A stretch of 64,000 nucleotides of DNA from Tessaracoccus sp. OS52 (GTDB taxonomy: Bacteria; Actinomycetota; Actinomycetes; Propionibacteriales; Propionibacteriaceae): the NCBI RefSeq assembly GCF_020687685.1, contig NZ_JAJEWM010000001.1, positions 1,054,001 to 1,118,000 of the forward strand, given 5' to 3'. Shown in pieces: positions 24,442-34,281 of this stretch. How positions within the stretch are numbered: the stretch's first letter is position 1; every line of letters begins with the position of its first letter. The notes below the pieces were generated by a model. It did not search any database and was not told the origin of the DNA. It saw only the letters and a list, made by a program, of their open reading frames with translations. The translations under genes were made by a program, and so were the position numbers.

Positions 24442-27113
24442 TTGTCCTCCCCGGTCCTCGTTACCACCGCGAGGCCGGCGCGTGCCGCCGACCAAGAAGT
24501 CACGCCCACCGCTGCTGTGGTCACTGCTGCCACGACGGCTGCCACCAGACCCAGCCAGGGCCCGTTCAACACCATCACCGGATTGCCCAGGCCCCCGGTC
24601 AGGCTGCTGAAGTCCAAGGACGTCAGCAAGATGGCCGCGATGGCGATGCCGAACGTGAGCCCGGTGACCAAGGACACTGCGACGACGGGGATGAGTTCCC
24701 ACGCGGCCATCGCACCCGTGGCCCGGGGCGGCGCCCCAAGCACTCCCAGAATCCGCGCCAGCTGCGCCCGTTCACGATTGCCCATGCCGTGTGAAACCAC
24801 TACCGCTCCTGCCAACGCCGCCACCGCGAGCCCCGAGACCACCGTCACAACTCGGCCCAGGTTGACCACCACCGGCTGGCTGCGGGCAGCATCCAGCTGG
24901 TCCTTCGCGGTGGTCACCAGTCCGCCACCCGCCGTGACCGTGACGGCCTCGGCGACCGCCGTCGGATCGGCCCCGTCGCTGACGTCCACCAGTGCCAGTC
25001 GGGAGAGCCCGACGTCGCCGCCGAGCGCGAGCCAGTGTCCGGCGTCGATCAGTATCCAGTCGCCCCGGGCCGGAGAACCCGGCAGGGACCCCCAGTGGGC
25101 GCCCACTTCCACCGTGCCGACCCCTGCCAGCACCGCCGTTGCGGCATGGGGGAGCGACCCTCCGGCCACGACCACGGGCGGCTTGGAGTCGTTGAAGAAG
25201 CCCTCCGGGAGCACCGGCAACCCCGCCGTCGCCGAGCCGTAGACATCGGTGAGGCTGGGCTCGGCCACCCACACGGTCACGGCGGTTTCACCGTCGGCGC
25301 TTGTGAGCCGGCGCCGCTCCCTCGTGTCGAAGAGCCGGGAAACGCTGGCAACGCCGTCGAGGGACCGCAGATCGGTGAGCAGGTCGTCAGTGACGGCGGG
25401 TCCGCTCAGGTTCACGTCGGCGCCGTTGCGGTCCCAGGCGGCCTCCTCCAGCCCCACGGTCACGGTGCTGAGAAGAACGGTTCCCAGAGAAGCCACCGTC
25501 GTGCCCAGCACAACCGCAAATACTGGCACCAAGCCTCCGGCGGGTCCGCGAAGTGCGCGTGCCGTGCCGAGGAAGCCGACGAGTCCGCGGCCGCGTCGGA
25601 ACGCGGCGAGCAGCGCTCGCAGGGGCAACGGGTAGAGCCGCATGGCAAACGCGCACCCAGCGATGGCGACGAGCAGGGGCGCCGCGAGGGCAAGGAGGTC
25701 TGGGCCGGCTGAGGCATCCCATGCGATGTCGCGTTGTCCCAGTGAGAGTCGCCAGAGCGCCGCGACCCCAACCGCGAGCAGCACGGCCTCAGCTGCGATC
25801 CGCAACCGGCCGCCTCCGGGACCCAGGTCGGCCCGGGAGCCGTCGGGCGGACGGGCACCGGCCCCCAGCGCCAGCAGTCCACTCGCGAGTCCTGCGAGAA
25901 GGAGTGTGGGCAGCCATTCCCACCAGCGCTCGGTTCCAGCAACCAGCGTCGAGCCCATGGCGTGGCCGAACGCTGCTGCTGGCAGCGTGAGTACGAGTCC
26001 CTCCAGTCCTGCGAGCAGCCGCAGTTGTGGCAGCGAGGCGCCCCGCGCGTGCGCCAATCGAAGAGTGGGGACCCTACGGTGCGTCACGAACCGGGCGGAC
26101 AGCCCCAGCAGCACCAGCCCGGTCGCGGACGGACCAGCCGCCATGACCAAGAACAACGAGCTGGTGGTGCGCTGCTGGACGGCCACCTCCGCCAGAGCGC
26201 CGCCCAGCTCAGACTGCAGGTCGATCTCAACGACGCCAGCCTCGCCCGAAGGTTGTGGCGAAGGCACGGGGTACTGCCGCGCCAACAGGCCAGTCAGCTG
26301 GCTGCCCAGGACACTGACATCAACCGCCGACGCGAGACCAAGGTCGACACCGAACCACAGGTCCACCTGCTGGGACTCGGGCTGGCCGGGGAAGAAGTGC
26401 CCGCTGCTCTCGGGGCTCAGGAAGACGCTCCCGAGCAACGCGACCCCGCGGTCGGAACTGACCAGTTCGGTGTAGCCGACACCGCCCGGGATGTGCTGCC
26501 AGCGTGAGTCCTCCACGTCGATCGGGCGGTGGATCCCGGTCACCGTTGGTCCTGCCGGAATCTGTTGTCCGACCTCCCACGAGAGCGCGCGGGCCACGTC
26601 TTCCACGACGGTGACCTCGACGTTCTCAAGGCCCTCGCCGGGTGCCAGCCGGGCCGGCTGCGGCCACTCGCCCGCCACGAGCTCGGCGTGCTCGCGCAAC
26701 TGCGGGTCGATCTCGGCCTCGAGAGTCACCTCGAAATACCCGGTCTGCAGAGGGGGAGTGAACCTGCTCACCTGTGAGGTGGTGGCTCGAAACTGTGCCG
26801 GCTGGAGAATCGAGCGGAGCGGTTCGGGCTGGGACTGCCGGATGGCCTCCGCCGCGAGCCGGTAAGGCTCCCAAGGGTTCTCGTAGGCCTCGATGGTCGA
26901 AGACGACACGGTGGACTGCCACGACGAGGCAACGTCCCCCTGCTCCGCCGACAGCGCTTGCAGACGATGCCCCAACTGCGCATCCGCGAGGTTGGCCGCG
27001 TAACGGGGCCCGGCAACGAGGAGGCCTGCCATCAATGTGACCATCAGGGACACCAGGACCAGCCCAGTGGAGTTCGACCTGAACTGGCGCCACAGCAGCC
27101 GTGCGGGGCTCAT
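24438..27113 (-). CDS. large FtsX-like ABC permease (second of pair)
   Basis: 891 residues. An N-terminal membrane helix (about 17-36) is followed by a large extracytoplasmic domain (to about 310), then a block of membrane helices (about 315-560), a second extracytoplasmic domain (about 575-760) and three C-terminal helices including VVTVVSGLAVAALAGAVVVS. This is the duplicated FtsX-like layout with two external domains, suited to extracting or sensing substrates outside the membrane rather than forming a classical channel. It starts at ATG 27113, overlapping the stop of the upstream permease, and its stop overlaps the next ATPase start. The substrate is unknown. Confidence 0.88.
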   Translation of the reverse strand: MSPARLLWRQFRSNSTGLVLVSLMVTLMAGLLVAGPRYAANLADAQLGHRLQALSAEQGDVASSWQSTVSSSTIEAYENPWEPYRLAAEAIRQSQPEPLRSILQPAQFRATTSQVSRFTPPLQTGYFEVTLEAEIDPQLREHAELVAGEWPQPARLAPGEGLENVEVTVVEDVARALSWEVGQQIPAGPTVTGIHRPIDVEDSRWQHIPGGVGYTELVSSDRGVALLGSVFLSPESSGHFFPGQPESQQVDLWFGVDLGLASAVDVSVLGSQLTGLLARQYPVPSPQPSGEAGVVEIDLQSELGGALAEVAVQQRTTSSLFLVMAAGPSATGLVLLGLSARFVTHRRVPTLRLAHARGASLPQLRLLAGLEGLVLTLPAAAFGHAMGSTLVAGTERWWEWLPTLLLAGLASGLLALGAGARPPDGSRADLGPGGGRLRIAAEAVLLAVGVAALWRLSLGQRDIAWDASAGPDLLALAAPLLVAIAGCAFAMRLYPLPLRALLAAFRRGRGLVGFLGTARALRGPAGGLVPVFAVVLGTTVASLGTVLLSTVTVGLEEAAWDRNGADVNLSGPAVTDDLLTDLRSLDGVASVSRLFDTRERRRLTSADGETAVTVWVAEPSLTDVYGSATAGLPVLPEGFFNDSKPPVVVAGGSLPHAATAVLAGVGTVEVGAHWGSLPGSPARGDWILIDAGHWLALGGDVGLSRLALVDVSDGADPTAVAEAVTVTAGGGLVTTAKDQLDAARSQPVVVNLGRVVTVVSGLAVAALAGAVVVSHGMGNRERAQLARILGVLGAPPRATGAMAAWELIPVVAVSLVTGLTFGIAIAAILLTSLDFSSLTGGLGNPVMVLNGPWLGLVAAVVAAVTTAAVGVTSWSAARAGLAVVTRTGEDK

Positions 27114-30100
27114 CGCACCTCCTCCCGGTAGGTCTTGTCCCGCGCCTGGCGCGCGACGAGCGCGCCCACCGCGAAGTTGACCAGACCCAGACCAATGACG
27201 ACGGCAGTGAGCAAGAGCGCCAGGGGCGTCCAGGACAGCTCAAGACTGGGAACCAGCGCCCCGGCTTCCGGAACGGCCGAGGATGCCAGCTCAACGACCA
27301 CAAGACGGCCGACGAGCCAGCCGCCGACCATCCCGAACAGCGCAGCGGGCCATAGGGCGAGGGCCACTTCCAGGGACCGACTGAGCGCCTGGGCGTCCGT
27401 CCCCATGCCAAGGGCACGCAGGACGGCAACCTCGGGGCGGCGGTGCTCCAGCGCCGTGGAGGCTGCACCGCCCACCCCGACGAGCATGAGCAACACTGCA
27501 CCACCAGCGGCCACCCAGAACGTGGTGGCGGTGTCCGTCGCCGCACTCCCATCGGGGGCGTCGTCGGTGAAGCTCACGTGCTCCACGCCGTCCAGTTTCT
27601 CCAGCGCGCGGGCAGCGGCGACCGGATCGGGGGCACTGGCCCAGACCTCCTGGGGCCACGGCAACGTGCCGGAGCTGAGGGAGCGGTGCGCTGCGAGCAA
27701 GGAGGAGTCCAGGATCGCCGCTCTGGGGCTGTCCACCCCGGGCACCACCTCCACCAGCTGCTGCAGGACCGCCGGCACGGCACGCTCCAGCACCTGCAGC
27801 TGGAAGGTGTCCCCGACGTCGAGCTGTGCGGCATCGGCGGCTGCCCTGGTCAGTCCGACAGGTACCGGGGTTGGCACCGGTACCTCGCGCTCGGCCGTCA
27901 CCGCGAGCGGATCCCGACCGAGGAGTGGCTGGCCCGCTGCAAGGCGCAGCTGCTCGGTGCCGAGGGTGTCGCCGCGCCATGCGAACCCGGTGTCCGTGAC
28001 CTCAAGGACGGCGGGAAGGTCCGGTTTGTTCGACTTCAGGTCCACTCTGGCGAACCCGTGGAAGTCCCAGGTATCCACGGTGACGCTCGCGGGCAGTGCG
28101 GCGGACCGCTGGTCCTCATAGGGACGGGCGAGGTCGGCTGGGACGGCGTAGTTGGAACTCCACCCGGCATCGGCATCCAGGGGATCGCCGCTGTCGACGC
28201 TCAGCCCGATGTTGAACCCAAGCGTCCTGGACCCCGGGTCACCCCCGTCAGCGAGCGTGACGTGGACCGCGTCGACGGCGATTCTTCTCGTCGGGTCCAG
28301 TGGCACCTCCAGGACGGCCGTTCCTGAGTCCGCAACCGGTTTGGGATTGCGCAGGTCTGCCTCGTCGACCTCCAAACCCGGCTGCAGGGTGAGCGTGTCG
28401 CCCCTCACCAGTTCTGCCTGCCCGGATTCCAGATCGCGCACCAGCAGGGCGGGTTCGAGTTCGAGCGGCGCGGCCGCGGCATCCCAGAGGTGGCTGGCGA
28501 ACTGGACGGCCATGACGCGGAGCTCATCTTCCGAGGGCTCCTGGCCCTCGGCCTCGGCAAGGGCCTGGGCTTCGCCGTATTCGTAGCCCAGGCGGATGGC
28601 CTCCGACTGCCACTCGTCGAACGAAACGGTGGCCTTCAGCTCCAGCCTCAGCGTCGACGTCCTCGCCGGTACCTCGATCGGGCCGGGGGCGCCGACGGTG
28701 GGCGCTTCGGGTGACAGGGACGGTACGGCGTAGTCCTGGGGAAGGGTGGCCACCTGCGCCAGGGCTGCGAGAGGTGCGGCTACGGCTTTCAGGGTCATGT
28801 CTCCGATCCCCGCCGTCTCATCGAGCCATACGGGGACCGACGCCGTCACGCCGCCGTGGCCGACGATCTGCGGAACCGACCTGGGCGCGACGGGAGCTTT
28901 GGGCGGCGGTGAGATCGACGCCCGCACGTCGGTGGCGGCGAGGAGTGTGCGGTGGTCCTGCTCCAGCTCCGATGCGCTGCCGGCGAAGAGGGAGGCCAGC
29001 GTGATGGTGCCCACGGCCAGAATCGTGAGCACCACCGAGACGGCCTGGTGGGCGAGCTGACGACTCAATTGGGAGGCAGCCAGCGGAAACGCGGCCGAGC
29101 CGACGGAGTGCGCCAGGCGTTCGACGAGGCGCGTCAGGGGACCCAGCAGCACCATCCCGAGTACCGCGGCCGCAAGGAGGAGGAGGGCGGGGGCCATCGC
29201 GGCCACCAGGTCGGGTGAGCGTTCGCCGTCGGGTCCCGCGACCACGACGGAGCCGGTGCTGTTGAGTTGCCACAGGGACACCGCCGCACCGGTGGCCACC
29301 GCGAGCGCTGACGCTGCACCGGCGATCGCGGGGACCCGGTCGGGACGGGTGGCCGGGTTGGTGGTGCGCCGGATCTGGAGTTCGGTGCTGATCGCCAGGG
29401 TGATGACGATGAGCGCACCGGTGCCGAGGGCTCCCGCGATGATCGGTGTGACGTCATTGACGGCGCCGCTGACGACCCGCACCACCGCCAACGCGGCGAG
29501 GAGCCCCACCAGGGTGCCCGCCCCGGTCACGGCCGTGGACTCTGCCGCCTCCGCCCACAGCAGCTGGGCAGGGCGGGCGCCGCGGGCAAGCAGGAGGTGG
29601 ACCTCCCGCTCCCGCGCCGCCGCCAACAGGGCAGCCACTTGGGCCACCGCGATCACCGTTATTACGAAGAGCACGCCGAGCGGCACCCAGGCCAAGGCGC
29701 GTGCCGACGCCCATCTGGCGGCCGCCGCGCGAGCGATGGGCGCCAGGTCCCCTTCGACCGTGACCCCCCGGCCAGTCAGGTCCGCGGCCACGGCCACGCG
29801 GGTGGCCTCGGCGGCGCCGTCGGCAAGGGCGCCGAGGTGGCCGGGGAGGATCGATCCCACGTCGGGCGCCACGACCCACACGACGAAACCCGTGCCACCC
29901 CTCGGGTCAGGTTCCTCGCGCGTGAAGATCGACACAGGTGCCGGCGCGAAGCCTTGGGCAAGGCGTTCCCGGGCGAGGTGGTCCTGGGCCCGGGGATCAT
30001 CCCCGCGTCGCATCCTGACCTGGACGACCGTGGCCTCGGAGTCACTTCCGGCGGCCAGGGCGGAGCGAGCCGCCGTGGTAGCCGTCGCATCAGACCAGCC

Positions 30101-30211
30101 CATGGCTCCGGCCACGAGGGCGGTCGTGACCACCACGAGCACCAGCTGGGTGAGGATCAGTACTCCGGAGGCGCGCGCACGACGTGTCAACCACCGGGAC
30201 CACGTCGTCAT
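27110..30211 (-). CDS. large FtsX-like ABC permease (first of operon)
   Basis: 1033 residues from ATG 30211. One N-terminal helix (about 17-38, ending TTALVAGAMGW) leads to an external domain, helices (about 175-450), a long second external region (about 450-890) and C-terminal helices (from about 895). The C-terminal membrane region includes the FtsX-type sequence VLRALGMGTDAQALSRSLE. It is longer than most family members because of the second external domain. The gene opens a four-gene operon with four-base overlaps throughout, indicating one exporter complex. It diverges from mtrA with 82 bases between the starts, so the MtrAB system could influence it. The in-frame extension upstream to 30319 runs into the mtrA start region and is rejected. 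Confidence 0.87.
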   Translation of the reverse strand: MTTWSRWLTRRARASGVLILTQLVLVVVTTALVAGAMGWSDATATTAARSALAAGSDSEATVVQVRMRRGDDPRAQDHLARERLAQGFAPAPVSIFTREEPDPRGGTGFVVWVVAPDVGSILPGHLGALADGAAEATRVAVAADLTGRGVTVEGDLAPIARAAAARWASARALAWVPLGVLFVITVIAVAQVAALLAAAREREVHLLLARGARPAQLLWAEAAESTAVTGAGTLVGLLAALAVVRVVSGAVNDVTPIIAGALGTGALIVITLAISTELQIRRTTNPATRPDRVPAIAGAASALAVATGAAVSLWQLNSTGSVVVAGPDGERSPDLVAAMAPALLLLAAAVLGMVLLGPLTRLVERLAHSVGSAAFPLAASQLSRQLAHQAVSVVLTILAVGTITLASLFAGSASELEQDHRTLLAATDVRASISPPPKAPVAPRSVPQIVGHGGVTASVPVWLDETAGIGDMTLKAVAAPLAALAQVATLPQDYAVPSLSPEAPTVGAPGPIEVPARTSTLRLELKATVSFDEWQSEAIRLGYEYGEAQALAEAEGQEPSEDELRVMAVQFASHLWDAAAAPLELEPALLVRDLESGQAELVRGDTLTLQPGLEVDEADLRNPKPVADSGTAVLEVPLDPTRRIAVDAVHVTLADGGDPGSRTLGFNIGLSVDSGDPLDADAGWSSNYAVPADLARPYEDQRSAALPASVTVDTWDFHGFARVDLKSNKPDLPAVLEVTDTGFAWRGDTLGTEQLRLAAGQPLLGRDPLAVTAEREVPVPTPVPVGLTRAAADAAQLDVGDTFQLQVLERAVPAVLQQLVEVVPGVDSPRAAILDSSLLAAHRSLSSGTLPWPQEVWASAPDPVAAARALEKLDGVEHVSFTDDAPDGSAATDTATTFWVAAGGAVLLMLVGVGGAASTALEHRRPEVAVLRALGMGTDAQALSRSLEVALALWPAALFGMVGGWLVGRLVVVELASSAVPEAGALVPSLELSWTPLALLLTAVVIGLGLVNFAVGALVARQARDKTYREEVR

Positions 30212-30293
30212 GGCCCGTGAGCCTATCCCAGCTGGATACGTCCTGTTCGGGCGAGGGGCTAGAGTGTGGCCACAGGTGAACCAGGGAGGGACT

Positions 30294-30998
30294 GTGACGG
30301 AAAGGACCCGCGGCCGCATCCTGATCGTCGACGACGATGCGGCGCTGTCTGAAATGCTGCAGATAGTGCTGGGTCAGGAGGGCTTCGAGACCGTGCACTG
30401 CGCCTCAGGCAGCAGCGCGCTGGGTGTCCTCAGGGAGAGCAGGCCCGACCTCGTCCTACTGGACCTCATGCTCCCGGGCCGCGACGGCGTCTCCGTGTGC
30501 AAGGACATCCGGGCCGAGTCCGACGTACCAATCGTGATGCTGACCGCCAAGTCGGACACCTCCGACGTGGTGGCCGGACTCGAAGCGGGGGCCGACGACT
30601 ACATCGCCAAGCCGTTCAAGTCCAAGGAACTGGTGGCCAGGATCCGGACCCGACTGCGGCGCATCAGTGCGGACCCGGGCGCCGACGAACTGAGCATCGG
30701 GGACCTGAGCATCTCGGTCGCGGCCCACACCGTCAAGCGGGGCACCACCCAGTTGCAGTTGACGCCACTTGAGTTCGACCTCCTACTGGCGCTGGCCAAG
30801 CGCCCGACCACCGTTTTCAGCAGGGAAGCTCTCCTCGACGAGGTGTGGGGCTACCGGAATGCGGCCGACACCAGACTGGTGAACGTGCACGTCCAACGGC
30901 TCCGCTCCAAGGTGGAGAAGGACCCCGAACATCCGGAGATCATCGTGACAGTCCGGGGGATCGGGTATCGAGCCGGTGAAGCGACACAGGCGTCCTGA
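30294..30998 (+). CDS. mtrA: response regulator MtrA
   Basis: An OmpR/PhoB-type regulator of 234 residues that controls division, cell-wall and replication genes in actinobacteria together with MtrB. The receiver domain (about 8-120) has the acidic pair Asp13-Asp15, the phospho-acceptor Asp57 in LLDLMLPG, the conserved Thr in MLTAKSD and Lys in AKPFK. A winged-helix DNA-binding domain follows (about 135-230), with TPLEFDLL and VHVQRLRSKVE. GTG 30294 is preferred because it lies just after GGGAGGG and gives the standard N terminus. A long in-frame open stretch extends back to 29256 but is antisense to the permease. mtrB overlaps by 23 bases. Confidence 0.95.
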   Translation: MTERTRGRILIVDDDAALSEMLQIVLGQEGFETVHCASGSSALGVLRESRPDLVLLDLMLPGRDGVSVCKDIRAESDVPIVMLTAKSDTSDVVAGLEAGADDYIAKPFKSKELVARIRTRLRRISADPGADELSIGDLSISVAAHTVKRGTTQLQLTPLEFDLLLALAKRPTTVFSREALLDEVWGYRNAADTRLVNVHVQRLRSKVEKDPEHPEIIVTVRGIGYRAGEATQAS

Positions 30999-32538
30999 AC
31001 GCAGCCACTCAGGTATCCGAAACCTGTGGGGCAGTTCCCTCCCGCTGCGGGTCCTGTTCCTCACTCTCGGGTCCTCCTTCATCGTGCTCGTCCTGGCCGG
31101 CCTGCTACTGCTGAACCAGGCCACGGCGGGCATCGTGGAGACGAAGAAGGACGCATCGGTCGCGGAGGCCACCGGCATCCACGCCTTCATGCAGCAGCAA
31201 CTCCGGCTCCCTGAGTCCCGCAATGTCGCCGTCTACGAGCAACTGAGCCGGCTCGCGGATCTCGCCGGCGCACAATCAGGCCGCTACAAGGTGGTCATCC
31301 AGGGACCTGCGTCGGTGCTCGTGTCGGCCGACATCCGCTCGGAATCGGTGCCGCCCTCGCTGGTGTCCGCTGTGGAGGCTGGAACCGGCATGTTCGTCAC
31401 ACCCACCCGGGTGGTCTTCACCGATGAGGCAAGGCCCTCCGAGCCGGGCTGGGCCGTCGGCACCGTCCTGGTGGACAGCAGCGGGGAACGGTTCCCGGTC
31501 TACTACATCTTCCCGATGACCAGCGAGGTCTCCACGATCCAGGCGCTGCAGGGGGCGGTGGTCAGCACTGGACTGGCGCTCCTCGGGGCGCTCGCGGGCA
31601 TCGCGTACCTGGTGACGGTCACCGTCGTGAGGCCGGTGCGCAAGGCCAGTCAGACGGCCCTGCGGCTGGCATCGGGGAATCTGGACGAACGCATGGTGGT
31701 CCGGGGCACCGACGACATCGCTTCCCTGGCCGAGTCGATGAACGAGATGGCCGACGACCTGCAGCAGCGCATCCGCGAACTGGAGACCCTCTCCGCAGTG
31801 CAGCGCCGGTTCGTCAGCGACGTCTCCCACGAGCTCCGAACACCGCTGACCACCATGCGGATGGCCGCCGAGGTGATTCACGACGCCAGGGGGGCGTTCC
31901 CGCCGCAGCCGGCACGTGCTGCCGAACTGATGTACTCCGAGATCGAGCGCTTCGACTCCATGCTGCAGGACCTGCTCGAGATATCTCGCTTCGATGCCGG
32001 CGCGGCGGTGCTCACCCTGGACGAAGTGAACTTCTCAGAACTGGTCAGGTCAGAGGTGGAGGCACACAAGGCACTGGCCGAGAGGGAGGGCACCACCATC
32101 CGGTTCAGCACCGCCGGTGATGAAACAGCCATGATGGACTCCCGCAGGATCCGGCGCATCCTGCGTAACCTGCTCGTGAATGCCATCGAGCACGGCGAGG
32201 GCAGGCCCGTCGACGTCACAGTGGCCGCCGACGACGACGCCGTGGCTGTGACCGTCCGTGACCGGGGGGTCGGATTCCCCGCTGCGCACGCCTCACACGT
32301 GTTCGAGCGGTTCTGGCGGGCGGATCCTTCAAGGACTCGCGTGGTGGGCGGGACCGGTCTTGGGCTGGCGATCTCCATGGAGGACGCCCGCCTGCACAAG
32401 GGCTGGCTGAGCGCTTGGGGCCGCCCGGGACGCGGCGCCCAGTTCCGTCTGACCCTGCCCAGGGAACCGGACCACCAGTTGACCAGCTCGCCGCTGCCCG
32501 TGATCCCGACCGACATCACCGCGAGGAGGACCCAGTGA
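30976..32538 (+). CDS. mtrB: sensor histidine kinase MtrB
   Basis: A 520-residue membrane kinase that phosphorylates MtrA. TM1 (about 28-50), an extracytoplasmic sensor region (about 51-190), TM2 (about 195-217), a HAMP linker (about 218-270), the H box with His285 in SDVSHELRTP, and the N, G1 and G2 boxes (RNLLVNAIEH, VRDRGVGFP, GGTGLGLAI) are all in order. GTG 30976 lies within mtrA, so translation is coupled. The stop overlaps the lpqB start. The stimulus is not established; in related bacteria LpqB modulates MtrB. Confidence 0.95.
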   Translation: MKRHRRPERSHSGIRNLWGSSLPLRVLFLTLGSSFIVLVLAGLLLLNQATAGIVETKKDASVAEATGIHAFMQQQLRLPESRNVAVYEQLSRLADLAGAQSGRYKVVIQGPASVLVSADIRSESVPPSLVSAVEAGTGMFVTPTRVVFTDEARPSEPGWAVGTVLVDSSGERFPVYYIFPMTSEVSTIQALQGAVVSTGLALLGALAGIAYLVTVTVVRPVRKASQTALRLASGNLDERMVVRGTDDIASLAESMNEMADDLQQRIRELETLSAVQRRFVSDVSHELRTPLTTMRMAAEVIHDARGAFPPQPARAAELMYSEIERFDSMLQDLLEISRFDAGAAVLTLDEVNFSELVRSEVEAHKALAEREGTTIRFSTAGDETAMMDSRRIRRILRNLLVNAIEHGEGRPVDVTVAADDDAVAVTVRDRGVGFPAAHASHVFERFWRADPSRTRVVGGTGLGLAISMEDARLHKGWLSAWGRPGRGAQFRLTLPREPDHQLTSSPLPVIPTDITARRTQ

Positions 32539-34232
32539 GTTCTCGACTCCGCCTAGCCGTGATCGGCCTCATTCTGTTGTGCGTCGGCTGCACGACGGTT
32601 CCCACGGCTGGTCCGGTGGAGAGCGTCCCGGTCAGCGCGCCACCACGCGGCGTCGAGATCGCACCGGAACCGCCACAGCCGGGTGTCAGCCGAGCCAGAC
32701 TCATCGACGGCTTCCTGCAAGCTATGGCGGACCCTGAGGCGGACTACGAGGTGGCCCGCCAGTACCTGTCGGTGGACGCGGCAGAGTCCTGGCAGCCGGA
32801 GTCCGGGGCCGTGGTCTACGACGGATTCGTCAGCGAGGCCGATGGCGCCTTTGCTGCGGTGGGCACCGCAACGGGGACCCTCGACGAGCTGGGACGATTC
32901 ACCCCGACCAGGACTCCGCTGAGCTTCCCGTTCCAGTTGGTCCAGGAAGGCGGCGAATGGCGAATCAGCCGCCCCCCTCAGGGGCTGCTGATCTCAAGGT
33001 TCATCTTCGAGCGCTACTACGCACACGTGACCACCTACTTCATGGCCCGCTCCGGAAACCACGTGGTGCCCGACGTGATCCACCTGCCCGAGGCCCAGCT
33101 CACGCCCAGCCGTGTGGTGGAGGCGCAGCTGGCCGGCCCGAGCCCCGCAGTGGCGAGGGTGGTCCGCAACGCGATCCCGGCCGGTACCCGTCTTGGCCCC
33201 GAGGGAGCGAGTCTGGACGCCGATGGTACCGCGCGGGTCTCGCTCGTCGGGCTGCCGCAGGAGCTCAGCGAACACCGAAGGCGCGAGCTGGGGGCGCAAC
33301 TGGTCTGGTCGCTGACGGCGATCCCGCGTATGAGCGGCCTCCAGGTCTTGAACGGCTCGACACCGCTGGCTCTTCCGGGACAGGGGGCCGACGGTGTGCT
33401 GGAGCTGGCATCCCAGCAGGGCTACCAGGTGCTCTCGCGGGCAACCACTCCTGACCTGTTCGGGGTGCGCAGGGGAGTGGCGGGGCGATTGTCCACCACG
33501 GGCGCCTTCGTGGCCATGGAGTCCGCCAGCGAGCGGGTGGCGGAGGTGGCGGTCTCCATCGACGCCTCTCTCGTGGCGTTCGTCGACGAGTCCCGCAGCC
33601 TGGTGCTGATAGGCCCCATGGGGGGTCAACTGACCGCAGTCGTCCCGGAGTCCGGCAACATCCGTTCGGCCCAGTTCGTCCTCGGAAGCCTCTGGGTGCT
33701 TGCCGACTCGCCGCAGGGCGCAACCCAGTTGATGCAGATCGACTCCCAGGGGCGTATCACGATCGTCGACACCTCGGGCGCAGGCGGACCCATCGTCGAG
33801 TTCTCGATCTCGCAGGTCGGTGCCCGGATCGCGCTCGTCACAACTCGTGGTGGCGGTCGGACCTTCGGGATGGCGGCGCTGGCCACCGGTCCCCAGCCCA
33901 GGATCGAGAGCTACTCCGAACTGCTGCTGGCCGACGAGTCGAACGTCGTCCTGAGCGGGTTCGAGGATCTGAGCTGGAGCGGTGAGACGGAGATCGCCCT
34001 GATTGCCAGGGCGGAGGAGAACCCTTCGGTCTACCTCGTACACGTCGACGGCTCGCTCGTGGAGCATCTGGGTCCCGTGGGCGAGGTTCCGGTACAGATC
34101 ACCGCGCTGCCGCGCATCGGAGGTGACGCCGTCACCATCCGCAGTGAGGCCGACGCCGTCCGGCGCTACGAGGTCCGTACGCGGTGGTCCCCGCTGGGGA
34201 TCGAGTTGTCGTCGGTGAGCTATCCCGGCTGA
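32535..34232 (+). CDS. lpqB: lipoprotein LpqB
   Basis: A 565-residue lipoprotein that acts with MtrB at the outer face of the membrane. The signal peptide ends in LILLCVGC, so Cys19 would carry the lipid; Cys rather than Leu/Val at position -3 is slightly unusual. A GerMN-like domain (about residues 40-270) is followed by a beta-propeller-like region with repeated hydrophobic strands (about 290-560). The start is GTG 32535, sharing four bases (GTGA) with the mtrB stop, and the signal peptide begins there. The longer reading from 32415 is within mtrB. The synteny mtrA-mtrB-lpqB supports the name. Confidence 0.93.
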   Translation: MSSRLRLAVIGLILLCVGCTTVPTAGPVESVPVSAPPRGVEIAPEPPQPGVSRARLIDGFLQAMADPEADYEVARQYLSVDAAESWQPESGAVVYDGFVSEADGAFAAVGTATGTLDELGRFTPTRTPLSFPFQLVQEGGEWRISRPPQGLLISRFIFERYYAHVTTYFMARSGNHVVPDVIHLPEAQLTPSRVVEAQLAGPSPAVARVVRNAIPAGTRLGPEGASLDADGTARVSLVGLPQELSEHRRRELGAQLVWSLTAIPRMSGLQVLNGSTPLALPGQGADGVLELASQQGYQVLSRATTPDLFGVRRGVAGRLSTTGAFVAMESASERVAEVAVSIDASLVAFVDESRSLVLIGPMGGQLTAVVPESGNIRSAQFVLGSLWVLADSPQGATQLMQIDSQGRITIVDTSGAGGPIVEFSISQVGARIALVTTRGGGRTFGMAALATGPQPRIESYSELLLADESNVVLSGFEDLSWSGETEIALIARAEENPSVYLVHVDGSLVEHLGPVGEVPVQITALPRIGGDAVTIRSEADAVRRYEVRTRWSPLGIELSSVSYPG

Positions 34233-34281
34233 CCTGTGGAATCTGGTGGTCGAGCCTGGCAGGCGACCAGAGTGGAGGTGC

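Noticed and set aside
29256-30293. Long in-frame extension upstream of mtrA
   Set aside because: It is antisense to the large permease gene. The MtrA receiver domain starts just after GTG 30294, which has a ribosome-binding site.
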